A stretch of DNA of 64,000 nt from Meandrina meandrites (GCA_963693305.1 OY855903.1:37527751-37591750), one strand, 5' to 3'. Shown: positions 1-12,020, counted from the first letter of the stretch. Notes: generated from the sequence alone by a model not told the origin. Program-made: numbers and translations.

Positions 1-212
1 AAAATACAGCATCGATCGATGAAAGTCGTAAACAAAGTGACACTTTGTAATTGTTCGAAAGAGCTTATAACTTCTTGAATCTGACATCGTCATTTTCACT
101 ATCTGGTTCGTATTCGTCACACTTCAGGGAAAAACGACAAGGAATCGCTTCTATGTAGCTCATGGTGAGGACCAATAACGTTCCAACTTACTCGCTTCGC
201 TACGCTGCACAT
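1..212. other. Unannotated flank
   Basis: I see no gene, repeat or RNA signal here. It borders the 20-bp minisatellite that starts near 213. Confidence 0.5.
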
Positions 213-681
213 AAATATCCACGTTTGCCTACGTTTAACTTCGGTTGCCTACGTTTATCGTCGTTTGCCTACGTTTAATTCGTTTGCTTACGTTTATCCT
301 CGTTTGGCTACGTTTAACTGCGTTTGCCTACGTTTAATTCGTTTCCCTACGTTTATCGTCGTATGCCTACGTTTAACTTCGTTTGCCTACGTTTAACTTC
401 GTTTAACTTCTTTGGCTACGTTTATCGTCGTATGCCTACGTTTAACTTCATTTGCCTACGTTTAACTTCGTTTTCCTGCGTTTATCCTCGTTTGCCTACG
501 TTTAACTTCGTTTTCCTGCGTTTAACTTCGTTTATCTACGTTTAACTTCATTTTCCTACATTTAATTTCTTTTGCCTATGTTTATCGTCTTTTGCCTCCG
601 TTTAACTTCGTTTGCCCACGTTTAACTTCGTTTGTCTACTTTTAACTTCGTTTTCCTTCATTTACCTTCGTTTGTCCACGT
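213..681. repeat. 20-bp minisatellite, unit cgtttgcctacgtttaactt
   Basis: About 23 tandem copies of a 20-bp unit alternate 'cgtttgcctacg' with 'tttaacttcg' or 'tttatcgtcg'. Copies diverge towards the right end (tttgtctac, ttttccttca). Open frames through this stretch are a by-product of a repeat that lacks frequent stops. The array stops where the T-rich 3' end of a minus-strand LINE begins, so the LINE probably inserted at its edge. Confidence 0.9.
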
Positions 682-1635
682 TTATTTATTTATTTTATTT
701 AACATTTCTTCATACACGGTTAAAAGTCATCAGGTAATACTAATATTTAAAGTTATAATAATAATTAATACTAACAAAGTACTAATAAACAGTCCTGCTA
801 AATACTAAAATAAAAATTGAAGTAGTAGATCCTAATTTAATTATTAAACTAATCCTGTTTTCCATGAATGCTGTGTCTAACTTTGCTTTTAAATTGAGAT
901 TGAGATTGCAGGGTAGGCTGTTCCAGAGAGTTTCACCACTGCAACTAAAGCTATTTATGAGTTGAAGCAATCAAGAGCTACTCCTTGAACATGGCAAAGG
1001 TTCGTTTTAGTTAAAAGAGTTTCATAATCAACAGTGTCGAACGCTTTTTTTAAATCGAGAAAAACTACAGCATTAACATTTCCGCGATCGATATTAAACG
1101 CCCAACTATCGCTAGCTTCTAAGAGAACAGTAACAGTTGAATGCAATGAGCGAAAGCCCGAGTGTTGTTTAGAAATTACGTCCTCTTTAGTTAGAAAGCT
1201 ATATAGCTGGTCATACACGATCCTCTCGAATACCTTAGCAATTACTGGAATGACTGAAATTAGTCGATAATTATTTAGATCAGATCACTCACCCTGCTTT
1301 AAACAACGGAGTAACTCTAGCATATTTCCAATCGTTAGGAAATATACCAGAAGTCAAAGACTTGTTAAAGAGGTCAGATAAAGAGACCGAAATAAGATCA
1401 GCACATTCACGGATTAATCTGGCAGAAGTGTTATCAAGACCTGATGCTTTAGACCTAGATAATTTGTTTAGATGAGAAAAAAACAGCATTACTGCTAGTT
1501 GGACAGAAATGGAATGTTTTGTTGTTACAAGTGAAAAAGTTAATGTAGCTCGAATCATCATTTTGGCAAGTTTAGGCCCGATTGTTGGTCATTAAAAGTA
1601 TCTGAAATTTCAGTAGAATTATTGATTACGTACGG
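682..1635 (-). pseudogene. Non-LTR retrotransposon (CR1/L2/Rex-like) reverse transcriptase relic
   Basis: Read on the minus strand, three pieces fall in the order of a LINE RT. 1561-1289 has the pre-palm region with 'KASGLDNTSARLI' and 'FPNDWKYARVTPLFKAG'. 1218-955 has 'SGFRSLHSTVTVLLEA' and the motif A block 'VFLDLKKAFDTVDYETLL', which contains the first catalytic Asp. 970-782 has the C-terminal block 'FSCSGETLWNSLP'. The YxDD palm region between the last two pieces is missing, and the frames disagree, so this is an internally deleted, dead copy. The 3' end is the TAAATAAA-type tail at about 682-705. The 5' end fades near 1635. The family name is an inference from the motifs. Confidence 0.85.
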
Positions 1636-2130
1636 TGTTTACCCGGTCCTCGATTCTGTAAGGACCGTGCTTGTTTTTAAGCGTTCCCTTACATAACTTG
1701 CGCGCATAACCCTGCCTCGTCCCCTGGCGCCGATCGTGCGAGAACAGTGAAGCGCTGAGGTAGATGGTTACGAAGCGAGCCTTCCCGCTCGCAACAGTCC
1801 CACAACGCCAAGCGATTATTAGTAGGTTATTAGTATTAATTTTTATTATAAGTTATAGTATATTCTGGTATTACTGACCTTATGGTTGTTTTTATCGTGT
1901 ATAAAACAAATAAACTAATAAATGAGCGAACGGCGCATAACAATCCCACAACGCAATGCGCGCAGCGCGGTACCAAAGAGTGACGCCTGGGAGCGAGATA
2001 ACGTGACGTGTAACCGGTTAAATTTTGATGGAACCAGTGCTTGCTCCTATCCGAGCTTTTCCGCCGCTTTAGACGTTGAAACTAGCCTTTTTTAATTGAC
2101 CTTCACAGGGTGAAATAGAAAACATGTTCC
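1636..2130. repeat. Intergenic stretch with a possible short retroinsert flanked by 16-bp direct repeats
   Basis: The 16-mers at 1793-1808 (aacagtcccacaacgc) and 1939-1954 (aacaatcccacaacgc) differ at one base. They bracket about 130 bp that end in 'aataaactaataaatgag'. The arrangement resembles a short retroposed fragment with a target-site duplication, but bases lie between the A-rich tail and the second repeat, so the call is weak. I see no gene in the rest of this stretch. Confidence 0.35.
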
Positions 2131-2277
2131 GTGTTTCTATCGAACTAAAGAGATACGAGTGGAACTTTGGGAGAACGAGAAATGCTGTGGAAATACGAGC
2201 CGATAGGTGAGTGTTTCCACAGCTTTTTCGAGTTCTCCCAAACTTTCACGAGTGTTTCTGTAACTCGATAGAAACAC
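2131..2277. mobile_element. Foldback MITE, about 147 bp
   Basis: Imperfect inverted arms of about 63 bp run inward from 'gtgtttctatcga' (2131) and from its complement ending at 2277. They share blocks such as 'tttgggagaac' and 'gctgtggaaa'. The loop is short. A further single copy of the end sequence lies at 2393 in direct orientation, and a small inverted pair (accgcgaagag / ttcttcgcg) lies between. I found no clear target-site duplication. Confidence 0.7.
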
Positions 2278-3206
2278 TATTTCTTTTAGAAAACACCGCG
2301 AAGAGAAAAAAAATCCATCGTTCATTTTGATTATCAAAACGTAAATTCTCTTTCTTCGCGCCATCATTACGTCAACAGCTCTTGCTAGTTTTGTGTTTCT
2401 ATCGAGCTATTGACATACGGCTTTAGCGCGCGCTTTCTTACTATACAGGGTTAGTTTATAGTTATTTGTTTACGTTCTAATTCGCTGCGCTCAAACGAAC
2501 GTAAATTATTTTCTTGTTAAATACTGCAAAAATCACAACACCAAAGGAATGATGGTTGGATGCTCAGGCAATCCAAGCTGACACTTATTGATACATTTCA
2601 CATAATGAAAAGGGAACGTTTAGAGCTTAACTATCAAAGTACTTATATCATCAGTTAGAATTAGGTGAGCAGTTATTTCCAAATATTTACATGTACAATG
2701 TAATAAAAATAATCGGTGTGATAAATTAGAGTTATTTCTAACCACGGATGTAGCTTCTTCCGAGCTTATTAATGACAATGTTGTTCGGAGCAAGATCCTT
2801 TACAGTTTTTTCAAAAGCTCCCTACATGCATAGCTTGGTTACATCCCGCTAAACGGTGACATGTGTCAAAATTAATGCTGCATAAGACTTGGAACTACCT
2901 GTGAGATGCATATGAGGCTTGTAAAGATAAGCGATTACAACTGAAACTAAGAAAATATGAGGACATAATTCAGCATCTTGAATATCTTTTTTGCTGTGAA
3001 ATCCATCTTAACCTTCATTAATAACTTCAGGACGTCCTTCGTGCTTGGTTTCACACTAGCCGGGGGCTCCTCCAATAACCTTGAATAGTTAACACCTATA
3101 ATGAAGAAAAACGAGAAGTGAAAAGCATTTGCCTCCTGATCAACCAACATGGAAGCGAACACATAAACTAAACCTGATTAACATAAGCTGAATGCAGGCA
3201 AATTGC
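2278..3206. other. No recognisable gene
   Basis: AT-rich sequence. The open frames here are short and match nothing I recognise. Confidence 0.5.
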
Positions 3207-3388
3207 ACTCCAAAATCAGGCCAGCGCCTCCTTTCTGAAGAGTGAATAGACAAGTGTCCCAAAATGAGGCCAGCGCCTCCTTTCTTATGGGTGAATGGAC
3301 AAGCGTCCCAAAATCAGGCTAACGCCTTCTCCTGACGAGTGAATGGATAAGCGCCGCAGAATCAGGCCAGCACCCCCTTCTGATAATC
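3207..3388. repeat. 49-bp minisatellite, about 3.7 copies
   Basis: Four units begin with 'caaaatcaggccagcgcc' or a variant near 3211, 3260, 3309 and 3357, with a period of 49, 49 and 48 bp. The middle of each unit reads 'gagtgaatggacaagcg'. Confidence 0.85.
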
Positions 3389-5652
3389 TCAATCAAGTCT
3401 TAACCTAACATAAATAGAGACTTGCCCAGCGGCCTTGTAATCAGGAAAACGCTTATACAGACAGCTAACAATGTGTTCCGCCCATGTTCCAGTACACTCT
3501 TCCCTATAAAGATGTAAACAACTTGCCATCTATTGCAAAACGAACAATTTTTCTGAAAGTTTAGCAAAAATAATACGAGGTGCAGAACAGTACGGCTAAG
3601 CAGTGAATACCTTACGAAATAAATAAACTTAGGGGATCCGATGCAATAATACCCTGCCGAACTTGAACAAAGAAATCCACTCCGTAAGTCTTGCATGGAT
3701 TTCAAAATCTAGAGTGAAAACATACTTAGTTTTTTATTGTCACACTGGCAAAGTAGATCACTATATGGGGTTCCCACTCATTTTTCTATGCTTGAAAACA
3801 TGATAAGTTGTAATTGTAAACCATTGTGTATAAATATATGCGACTTATAATCCTCACATCGAGCTCCATATGAGAAACCCATAGCATTACAATTTGATAC
3901 CGTTGTCAATAGAAAACTGAAATTTTTGGGCTATACAACATGTAAACTTTTACTTCGTGCTACCCGCATGTAATACCTTGCACGCCATCGACTATCTGAA
4001 AACAACACAACATAAGAGCCTTGCTGAAGCGGCAAAAACTATTCCAGGCAACTTCGACAGCTGCAAGTGCAACCCATACCATGCATGAGTACTACACCTA
4101 GTATAAATGGCATACTTTTTCACTGTTACCTAATAGACGCCACATCTTGTGGCACTAGTATCTGAGTTAACAATACAATAAGACGGGACAATCCATAATG
4201 ACTTTTTCACATTCATCCTGACCAGTCCAGTTCAGTATGCAACATGTTTTCAAAGAGAATACAATGGTCCAAAATAAACGCCTAGTGAAATTGTAATCCT
4301 GCGCAGCCGCAATGTCCTATAATGCAATAACTAGTAACAATTCTGGAAATGTCCTCAAATACTGCTACAGTGAAAACAAATTACCCCCAAGGCAGGCTAA
4401 ATAATACCCCATAAGCCTTAACTGAAACATTTTTGAACACATACAGAAAGCTAAGTAAAAAAACGTCTATCCGAAACAGGAATTGTTCTATAGATAGTGT
4501 TCTTAATTATACTAAACCATTCGAAAATTGACAAGGGTGCACTAGGACTTCCCGCCATAGCTTAAAATAAATCTGAACTTCCCTACAGTGGATCTAAGAT
4601 TGCACAAGAATTGTAATCAATATGGATCAAAGTTTCCTCGTTCAGGAATAGAACAATGTTGACCCCCTTGAATTCATTAATATTTTCGAGCCACTTGGAC
4701 CAAACGAAAATAAAAATACTCCTTTAAAATAGAGCAAAGTAATATTCCCGTCCTCGCACTAATTCCTTTGTTTCATAAAATGTTCATCTCGTCTTCCATA
4801 GGGTTAAAACGAAACACTAAGGGGTAAACCACACAAAAGGGGGCCTTAACTTCTGGCAACCCGGTAAAATATATAGGCAGTAAATTAACTTATCTACAAA
4901 TTCAGAATGATGCAAATATGACATATTGCTTTTGAAAAGTTCCAGAGGGAATCTTCTTGAAAGGAAGACGTGAACCTTCTAAAATAACTGATACAATAAT
5001 CTCCGAGACGCCTTAGAATACCAGAAATGTATATTTCTTCTCTGACTGCCCTTAACTTGCAACACACCCGGTCTAGTTCAAACTTTCATGCTCATATTTG
5101 ATTTCTTTGTTACCTCAATTAATTGGTCAAACAGATCTCATTACAAATATCTTTTCGATGCCCCATTATCGAGTGCTCCTGACGCCGGCGGGCTTAGCTT
5201 AGTGGATGCGGCGCTGCTCCAGTAACGAGAACTACTTTAGTTTTACTGTAGTCTAAAAAAGTTTCCGACCTTGCAGTCCTTGTCCCACTGTCCGGCCCGA
5301 TAGCGTTAAAAACGACAACTGACACCTGCAACACATTCTGTAGGGCCAAAAAAAACATATATAAAATTGACATAGCAAATAATTAGGCAAGATGACAAAA
5401 ACGAAATGGGCGGGCGGGCGGGGTTACAACTTCAATGTCAGCATAGAATGCGCTAGCGAGAGGACTAAACACAGTGATTGTGCGATTAAAGATAAAAGTG
5501 CAAAACAAGAAGCTTGAAAAAATTAGGGGCTTCAACGATATTATTGCAATTTCACTTAGAGTTCATATATGAATTATTTAATATACTTCCCGTCATTCTA
5601 TTCTTTAACGGGAAATAAGAGCTTGCACTAATTGACCTTGCTCGCAATGTGT
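3389..5652. other. No recognisable gene
   Basis: More than 2 kb of AT-rich sequence without a convincing coding segment. Around 5190-5225 a stretch 'ggcttagcttagtggatg' resembles a tRNA A box, but I find no matching B box, so it may be a decayed SINE head. Confidence 0.45.
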
Positions 5653-5718
5653 GGCTTCATAGCTCAGTTGATAGAGCATCGCACCGGTATGGCTAAGGTC
5701 GCGGATCCCGTTGAAGCC
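5653..5718 (+). mobile_element. tRNA-derived SINE head (truncated tRNA-like sequence)
   Basis: A 7-bp acceptor stem pairs exactly (GGCTTCA with TGAAGCC). The A box is canonical (tagctcagttgatagagca). The T arm is damaged: the B box expected near 5701 is collapsed to 'gcggatcccgt', so the cloverleaf cannot form. A T8 run follows at once and would act as a Pol III terminator. The lost T arm argues for a SINE-type or pseudo-tRNA rather than a working tRNA. Confidence 0.75.
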
Positions 5719-6119
5719 CTGATTTTTTTTTCAGACTTTCTTTGACATGTTTGAACTTTCTTTAATTTCACTTCGAAGATCATTTCTTTACTTTGAAATT
5801 TTCCTGTTTAATTTTTTTCTTTTGGCCAAACGTTCCTATTTTATCCACTCTTCGGACACTGATTGTTTTGTCAAATAGAAAACTTACGTATTCCGCTCGC
5901 ACAAGAAACTCTGTAAAATGATATGGTTAATTTTGGGCTAGAATTCCCATGAACCTGGGATTACACAACCTATTAGTTATAGGAAATGTGACGTCACTGT
6001 AGGAAATATTGTGGGAATGTGCCTCATATGTGGTGCCCGGCCAAATTTAATAATTTTGTTACGTTTTTCACGGTACGTCCAATAAATTTTACTCGTGCTA
6101 TAATCATCTAAAGTTCTTG
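5719..6119. other. No recognisable gene
   Basis: T-rich sequence follows the SINE head. Nothing further is recognised before the next inverted repeat. Confidence 0.5.
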
Positions 6120-6291
6120 TAGCCCCCAGTGGGGCATGGGGCCGCACTCGAGATATAAGCATAACCGTAAATTTTTAATCGGTATGTAATAGGCTATCTA
6201 ATTGATAATCGCATTATCTTATTCTGGAATCTCAACGTTGACTAATTCCATGGAGCAAGTGTGAAGTGGCCCCATGCCCCACTGGGGGCTA
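6120..6291. mobile_element. MITE with 23-bp TIRs and a TA target site
   Basis: The terminal inverted repeats 'gcccccagtggggcatgggg' (from 6122) and its complement ending at 6290 are perfect over the outer 22 bp. Each end is bounded by TA, as for Tc1/mariner-type elements. The interior (about 120 bp) is AT-rich and has no coding capacity. A near-copy of this TIR occurs inside the protein-coding frame at 38,063. Confidence 0.8.
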
Positions 6292-6340
6292 TGGGGATTA
6301 AGTAGCAAGTGTGAAGACGACATAGAACGCTAAAAATAGA

Positions 6341-6407
6341 CTCGCCTGCGAGCAGGCTCTCCGCCTTCTCTTCATTTTTTTTCGCGCGGAGAGCCTGCTC
6401 GCAGGCC
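6341..6407. mobile_element. Hairpin MITE with perfect 9-bp target-site duplication
   Basis: The arms 'cctgcgagcaggctctccg' and its complement flank a 20-bp loop. The 9-mer 'aaaaataga' occurs at 6332-6340 and again at 6408-6416, directly against both ends. A 9-bp duplication is typical of Mutator-like elements, so this is probably a MULE-mobilised hairpin. Confidence 0.85.
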
Positions 6408-6796
6408 AAAAATAGAAGGCCCTCTTTGAGGTTTTTGCTGACAAATGACTTGCTCGCGTGCTTTCTTCTCAGTTAAATTGTTCTCCTTACCAACCTCAGA
6501 TCGCTTCAGGAGTTATTTCAAAGAAATCTTGAACCGTATACAGTTGTTGGACTTTCATGGAAAGTAAGTACGAATAAGTTGTAAAATGAAAGCTTTCAAA
6601 GTTAGATTCACTTCTCTGCGAGTTAACTGCATGCAAACTAGTGCCAGGCGACCTTTGTTCTCTGAGCGTTATTACGATTTGGGTGAAAGCACTGTCATCA
6701 CGTCTGTTGCAGTGACTTGTTCTCTCACATTTATATGAAATGTTGTATATCAGAGATCTTAACTCTCAAAAGCCACTCCCAGGGCCCAAAACAAAC

Positions 6797-6860
6797 CAGG
6801 CTATCCACTAGATAGCAATTTATATGGTGGATAGCATTATCCATCTTTTCAACAACCGGC
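6797..6860. repeat. Short MITE-like repeat ('ggctatccacta ... tggtggatagca')
   Basis: Internally repeated and inverted 'tatccac/gtggata' units are followed by 'ttttcaacaaccgg'. The pattern resembles a dispersed repeat family that I associate with coral genomes. I cannot confirm the copy number from one window. Confidence 0.5.
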
Positions 6861-7180
6861 CGGGCGAGATATAATGTTTCACCCAGTCGGACTCTATCCG
6901 AGTAAAATTATTTGTATAATAATTATTAGCATTGTTTAGAAATAGTCACTTTTCTTGTCACTATTCATATTTTTCACCTAATGACCATAATTGCGGGCGC
7001 AAGAGAGGCCCGAAACACAAATCTTGCACACGTTCTTCAAGAGCTTGTTTTGAGAAGATTTGCTGTGATTTATCGACGTTGCACTGTTCTTCACGCGTAG
7101 TTTTTGAGAAAATCTCACGATCTCTTTAAACTTTTGCCCACGTCCTAGACACAAGGCTCTTTAAGTGCATCTACGTGGGA

Positions 7181-7335
7181 GGCCCGGTGGCCCAATGGTT
7201 AGCGCACAGAACTGTTCGGTTCCGAGCCCTGGCCGAGGTCGCTGTGTTGTCAAAGTCGGTACCGGCGATATAATGCTGGGGTAACCCTGCGATGTACTAG
7301 CAGCATCTAGGCGCGCACTTTCTAACCCGTGGTTA
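7181..7335 (+). mobile_element. tRNA-derived SINE
   Basis: The head has an A box (ggtggcccaatggttagcgc, 7186) and a B box (ggttccgagccc, 7215) at tRNA-like spacing. The body contains 'ggcgatataatgctggggta' and 'ccctgcgatgtactagcagc', which resembles the conserved body of anthozoan SINEs as I remember them. The 3' end is not sharp. Confidence 0.75.
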
Positions 7336-7589
7336 CCACCAGTTGTAGGTCTTATTTGTAACCCATGAACTGACGTTTGTATTCGACTTGACAATGACAT
7401 CCTCAACATGTGGAAACGTTATATTTTATTATTGCTAATTCATGAAGTTTTGTTTTGAAAACTTACCCACAAGCCTTGCTTATTCGATATTTGAAACCTC
7501 TCACTGTAATTACACCGGGATTGAATTCTGAACCACTTTCGAGAAAGTTAATGTCAAACCTCCTAAAAATGATAAAACGCGTGCCATTT

Positions 7590-7679
7590 AGCCTGCGAAT
7601 ACAGCCGCCTCTCACTCGCTCCCGCTACTACGTGCCAAACCGGCCGGGAGCGATGAGAGGCGGCTGTATTCGCAGGCTA
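7590..7679. mobile_element. Palindromic MITE, 90 bp, with near-perfect target-site duplication
   Basis: The arms 'agcctgcgaatacagccgcc' (from 7590) and the exact complement (to 7679) form a 24-bp perfect stem, with an inner 'gctccc/gggagc' pair. 'gtgccattt' (7581-7589) and 'gtgctattt' (7681-7689) match at 8 of 9 bases and look like a 9-bp duplication. The end 'gcctgcga' is shared with the hairpin at 6341-6407. Confidence 0.85.
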
Positions 7680-10424
7680 CGTGCTATTTTGTTTTGAACT
7701 TACGTGAAACGAGAAAAAATATGGATAACCTCAAGAGAGTATGTACTTAATCCTCTCTTGATAACTTGAAATTAAATTTTTTCTTTCGCGGGGTCTGTTC
7801 GAGATCTTAAATTTCGATAAGTTCTTCTAAACGGTATCCAGAACTGTTAACTTATTACGAGCTCTTTTCGGTAACTTTATTTTCTGCCTTTTCTCGATCG
7901 ACTTATTTTGAACGACACGCCCAAGATTATCTAAGATTTCAAAAACCAACTCCGCGGTGAATCAAAAACCTGCGTCCCGTGCTCCTGGGGACAAGTGAGT
8001 AACAGGCCTGGTTACTCAGCATCACGTCGAGACGATGGTGTGGTCGATGGTGTGACATTTAGGGGACGATCGGCCATTACCTTCCTTGCGTCGGCGGAGC
8101 TAAGGAAGTTCTACTGACTGGAGAGAGCTTCAGTTAGTGAATTAACTATTCGAAACAAGCTTCTCGTCAGACTGGGCGGTTGCGGTCGAAATGGTACGCT
8201 TTTATACGATTGTCTTGCTTACAAACAGTCGAGCTAAGCTGCCATGTTTTCAATCCAGGAGTTGACGGAGGTATGCGACAAATGTAGACGGCGACTGTCG
8301 ATTAGCACTCCGGTTAGCGTAAATTAGGTTTTAGCGCCCTGGTTCCAGTTAGTCTGAAAAGCACTCTGGTTAGACTGTTTACGGTTAGTTCTCAATCATA
8401 CACGATGTATACTAAGAACTGTGCTTGTTTGCAGGCTGCATTTGTCGTACAACGAGTTAACAGAAATCATCACATGCGGGGACCAGGTTCAGCCCGGGTT
8501 CAGGCATAGGATGTCACCGAGTTTACAATGAAAGATTGAATCACATTCACCAAATACTGAAAGGAGCAATTGCAGATTACCCCACGAATGAGATTCATTG
8601 AGTCGGAACTCTTTCAAGAACGAGGTATGGACTTTTGATTGTCATGCGGCACAAAAATGCGAATACATGAAGGTGTGTACTCCAGCAAAAAGCACACGGC
8701 AACTGCCTGGATGTGAAACAACTAAATCATCCCAAAAAGAATTCAGCAACTTATCGAATTTTGTGTGAATATTTGAAAAGCCTGTATGATTAAAGTTTAC
8801 AAAATGCTGGTCAAATTCTAGAGAGAACACATGAAATTAAAGCCTGTCAACCGCAAAGAAATGTAATACGGATCCGGAATGAAGGAAATGTTATGATACA
8901 CAGGCGTGGCACTACAAAAGTAATGCTGATTCAGTTTACCACACTGACAAATGTATTAAAGCAGAGTTTTTCTTTTCTTGCAAGCTATGTTATGGTTATT
9001 TGGATGTTACAGAAGAAGCCATTGAAATGCTGTATTATATTGTAAATGATTAATGGACCAGTCAGAAACGTGATCATTCATTTCACAAGTCAGGGCAGTG
9101 ATTGTTTGCCAAAGGTCTAAAAGAACCTTAAATAAGGAACAGAATGGCAAATCTTCATTGATATCAGAATAAATGTAACACAAAGTGAAGTCGCTCCTGA
9201 CAGTTCATAAATGCATGAATGATTAGCATTCATTTCTCTTACACTTTAATTTGTACAGAATAGAATTATCATGTACAAGATACATAATTATTTATTTCAC
9301 TTAAATTGTCATATTTTGATACTAAACAATTTCTGAAACTCCACAGACTTCTAAAAAAACTTTCACTTCATTTAAAAATGCAGGCATAACATGTCAACTT
9401 TTTGTTCATGGTCAGTACAGTCATAATATTCAATATAATGTTTTCCTCGTCAAAATGCCGAAAATTCCTGCGAATAAGAATATATCTGCATAAATTCAAA
9501 GAAGTGATATAACAATTTTGATCCTTATTCTACCCACTCTATTTACATGAAATGCTATAAACCATTGGTAATTTCAGCTAATTTTGTGAAACGTATTGCA
9601 TGTAAACATGCTGGTTTACCTTGCCTATAAAACTATGAATGGACTTACTTGATTTGCACTCCTTTTATGATGTTCGGTGGCTGACTAAAACTCTTCTTCC
9701 CTGGATGATAACCCTGTAATGCTTTAACTTCGTGCACACGCTTCAAGCAAAAAAATGTTTGCTGCAATCATTGTAAGCTTGTACCAGCTTTGCTGCCTGG
9801 ACATGCCCCTGACAAAATCAAGCAGGGGTGGGGGCATTTTGGTGTCCTTATAGGAATGTGGAATTTTTCTGCCTATTATAGTGCACAGGACACCAGCTAT
9901 TGAAAAGTCCACAGGTCAAAATTAGGTTTGCATTCTCCTTTGTCGAGCGCAATAATTATTATCTCTTGTTGCAATGTGATTAAGGCAACCTTATCATAAA
10001 AAAATAAATTATATGCAATATTGTTGTCTTACGAGGTCTGGACTTTATTTGTTACTATTGTCATTTAGCTGCCATAATCTTCTGATGTTCCTTAAGTGGC
10101 ATCACAATGTTTGAAAAGTTGCCTGACAATCTTTTCATTTTGTTTAAGTTGAAATCCAGCACTCTTAAAAGTTTCTCAACCAGTGTATTGGTTCTTCCTT
10201 ATACTTGAAAATATCCACAAAAAAATCACATTTGGGAACACTGTAACTGAATGGGCATTGCCTTCCTTTTGAACCTACTTCATAACTTTGTTTTCTTTCT
10301 GTGTGTCGACGTCTTGCCTTTCTGCTTCTGATACAGCTGTTTTAGCTGTCATAAAACACTTCCCATGGAAGGATCACAGCTTACAATCTGTAAGTACCAG
10401 TAGATAACATTTTCCCTGCTGGAT
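7680..10424. other. Mostly unannotated; one weak minus-strand exon candidate
   Basis: No gene is recognised over 2.7 kb. The minus-strand frame at 9912-9724 ('PPLLDFVRGMSRQQSWYKL...') has protein-like composition and could be an exon of an unknown gene, but nothing identifies it. Confidence 0.35.
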
Positions 10425-10644
10425 CAACCCTCCAAGTTTATTTTTTTTTCTTAGTGGCCACTTGGCCACCAACTGCGCAAGTTTGGTCGCCAGTTAAAAA
10501 ATTTTAGTCACTAAATTAAGCTCACACTTTCAATCCTTCTACTCAATTTTAGTCGCCAGGCTGGCGACTTCTGTTCCAATTTAGTCACCAGCTCCAAAAT
10601 TTTAGTCGCCATGGCGACTAAAATGGTCTTAACTTGGAGGGTTG
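10425..10644. mobile_element. MITE, 220 bp, with 14-bp TIRs and 5-bp duplication
   Basis: The perfect TIR 'caaccctccaagtt' opens the element at 10425 and its complement closes it at 10644. 'tggat' lies directly outside both ends (10420-10424 and 10645-10649). The interior is built from repeated 'ttttagtcgcca' and 'ggcgacta' units in both orientations, giving extra foldback structure. Confidence 0.85.
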
Positions 10645-11079
10645 TGGATGGTACTGATATATTCTTTCCAGACAGACATGAAATCTACGTGGTGCTATAA
10701 AAAAGCATAGCATCACACACCTACTTTGTCAACTGCTGTTTGGGTTTCAAGGCCGATCCTCTCTACATAATTAGTCCAAAGACATTAAATAACCCAGAAT
10801 TATATTCAACAGTGAATAATCTTTGTGTTTTCACATGCTTGTTTGGCAGAGAATTTGAAATCAGTTTTGTGGGATGGGACATTCTTAATTGATGTGCTTT
10901 AATTATTGAAGAAAGTGATATCTGTAGGTTTGATAGCTCAACATGTTGTCCTGCAGTCCCGTAATCGATGAATAACTAAGTCAAGGTTATTGATTGAGTT
11001 CTTCCAGTCCAGTAATCCCATAGTTGATGAATGACTAAAATGAAGGTAGTGGAACAATTACTTTCCAGTCCCAAAGTTT

Positions 11080-12020
11080 CGTAGTTAAAGAATGTTGTAA
11101 ATTATTGCAAACTGGCAATGCACTGGAACAGTGTATCACCATCATCTTCACTCGCATAATTATGGGCAAAGAATCTTAACAACTTGATGATGGACTTTAA
11201 TAGTACACAAGCAACTGGACACATTAGCGTAACAGCGCAAAGTACAACATCAGGAGAAACATGCTCCACTCTTTAAATTTAGCAATGGAATATCTTCTAA
11301 AAGCTCTGTGCAAATCTTCTTTGTACTGATTTCTTTATCAACCTTTACTGCAAAGGTTTTTTGGACTTCATGTTTTGCACAATACACTATCAGAACATAA
11401 CAAAGAATACAAAGTAACTTGCTTAGCAACATGCTAATTGAGGAAAAGGGATACTTGTGAATTCCACTTTTGGCCAATAAAAATTAGATACAATAATGAG
11501 AATAAAAATTTAAAACAATGGTGAGTTAGAATTAATTGCTAAATCATATTGAAAAGCTAATCTTTTGATATAACAACTCTTAAAATGCCCATGATTCAAT
11601 TGTGGCTCTGAGTGAACCAGCTACTGGTATTTTGGTACACTTGTCGGAAAATAAACAAAATTTGAGGGACTTGCATTTCACTGCTGAGGTAGACATAGTA
11701 CTTCCGTATGTGATCCTAACCAATGCAGGGAACACAATATATCCCCAATTAAAACACTCTGCACGAAATTGAGCAGTAATGTCACTGTGAATTTGCTTTG
11801 AGACTGCATTGTCAAATTCCACCCTGTTGACAGGCCAGAGACCAGCTTTAGATTTGATGTAAACGTTACACTTGTTTCGGGCTCTTGGAATAGTGGACTC
11901 CACAATCTAGCCAATCTGCCTTCTTGCAGAGATTCTATCACTCATTGGTATTGCGCTTCACCTAGGACTTTTCCCAATCTTTTGCCACAACAAAAACTTG
12001 AAATGTGGTGACAGGTCTCA
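11080..12020. repeat. Local duplication, copy A
   Basis: Four blocks recur in the same order in copy B further right: 11080-11165 with 12380-12460, 11225-11480 with 12503-12765, 11515-11690 with 13262-13442, and 11690-12020 with 14177-14520. Copy A is compact. Minus-strand reading gives peptide stretches (for example 'VIESLQEGRLARLWSPLFQEPETSV') that also appear in copy B, so a gene fragment seems to have been duplicated. I do not recognise it. Confidence 0.75.

Noticed and set aside
324..545. Open plus-strand frame of 73 codons
   Set aside because: It lies wholly inside the 20-bp minisatellite; repeated 'PTFNF/LRLTSF' is a by-product of the repeat.
5653..5718. Functional tRNA
   Set aside because: The T arm is collapsed and lacks a B box, although the acceptor stem is perfect. 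Treated as a SINE or pseudo-tRNA.
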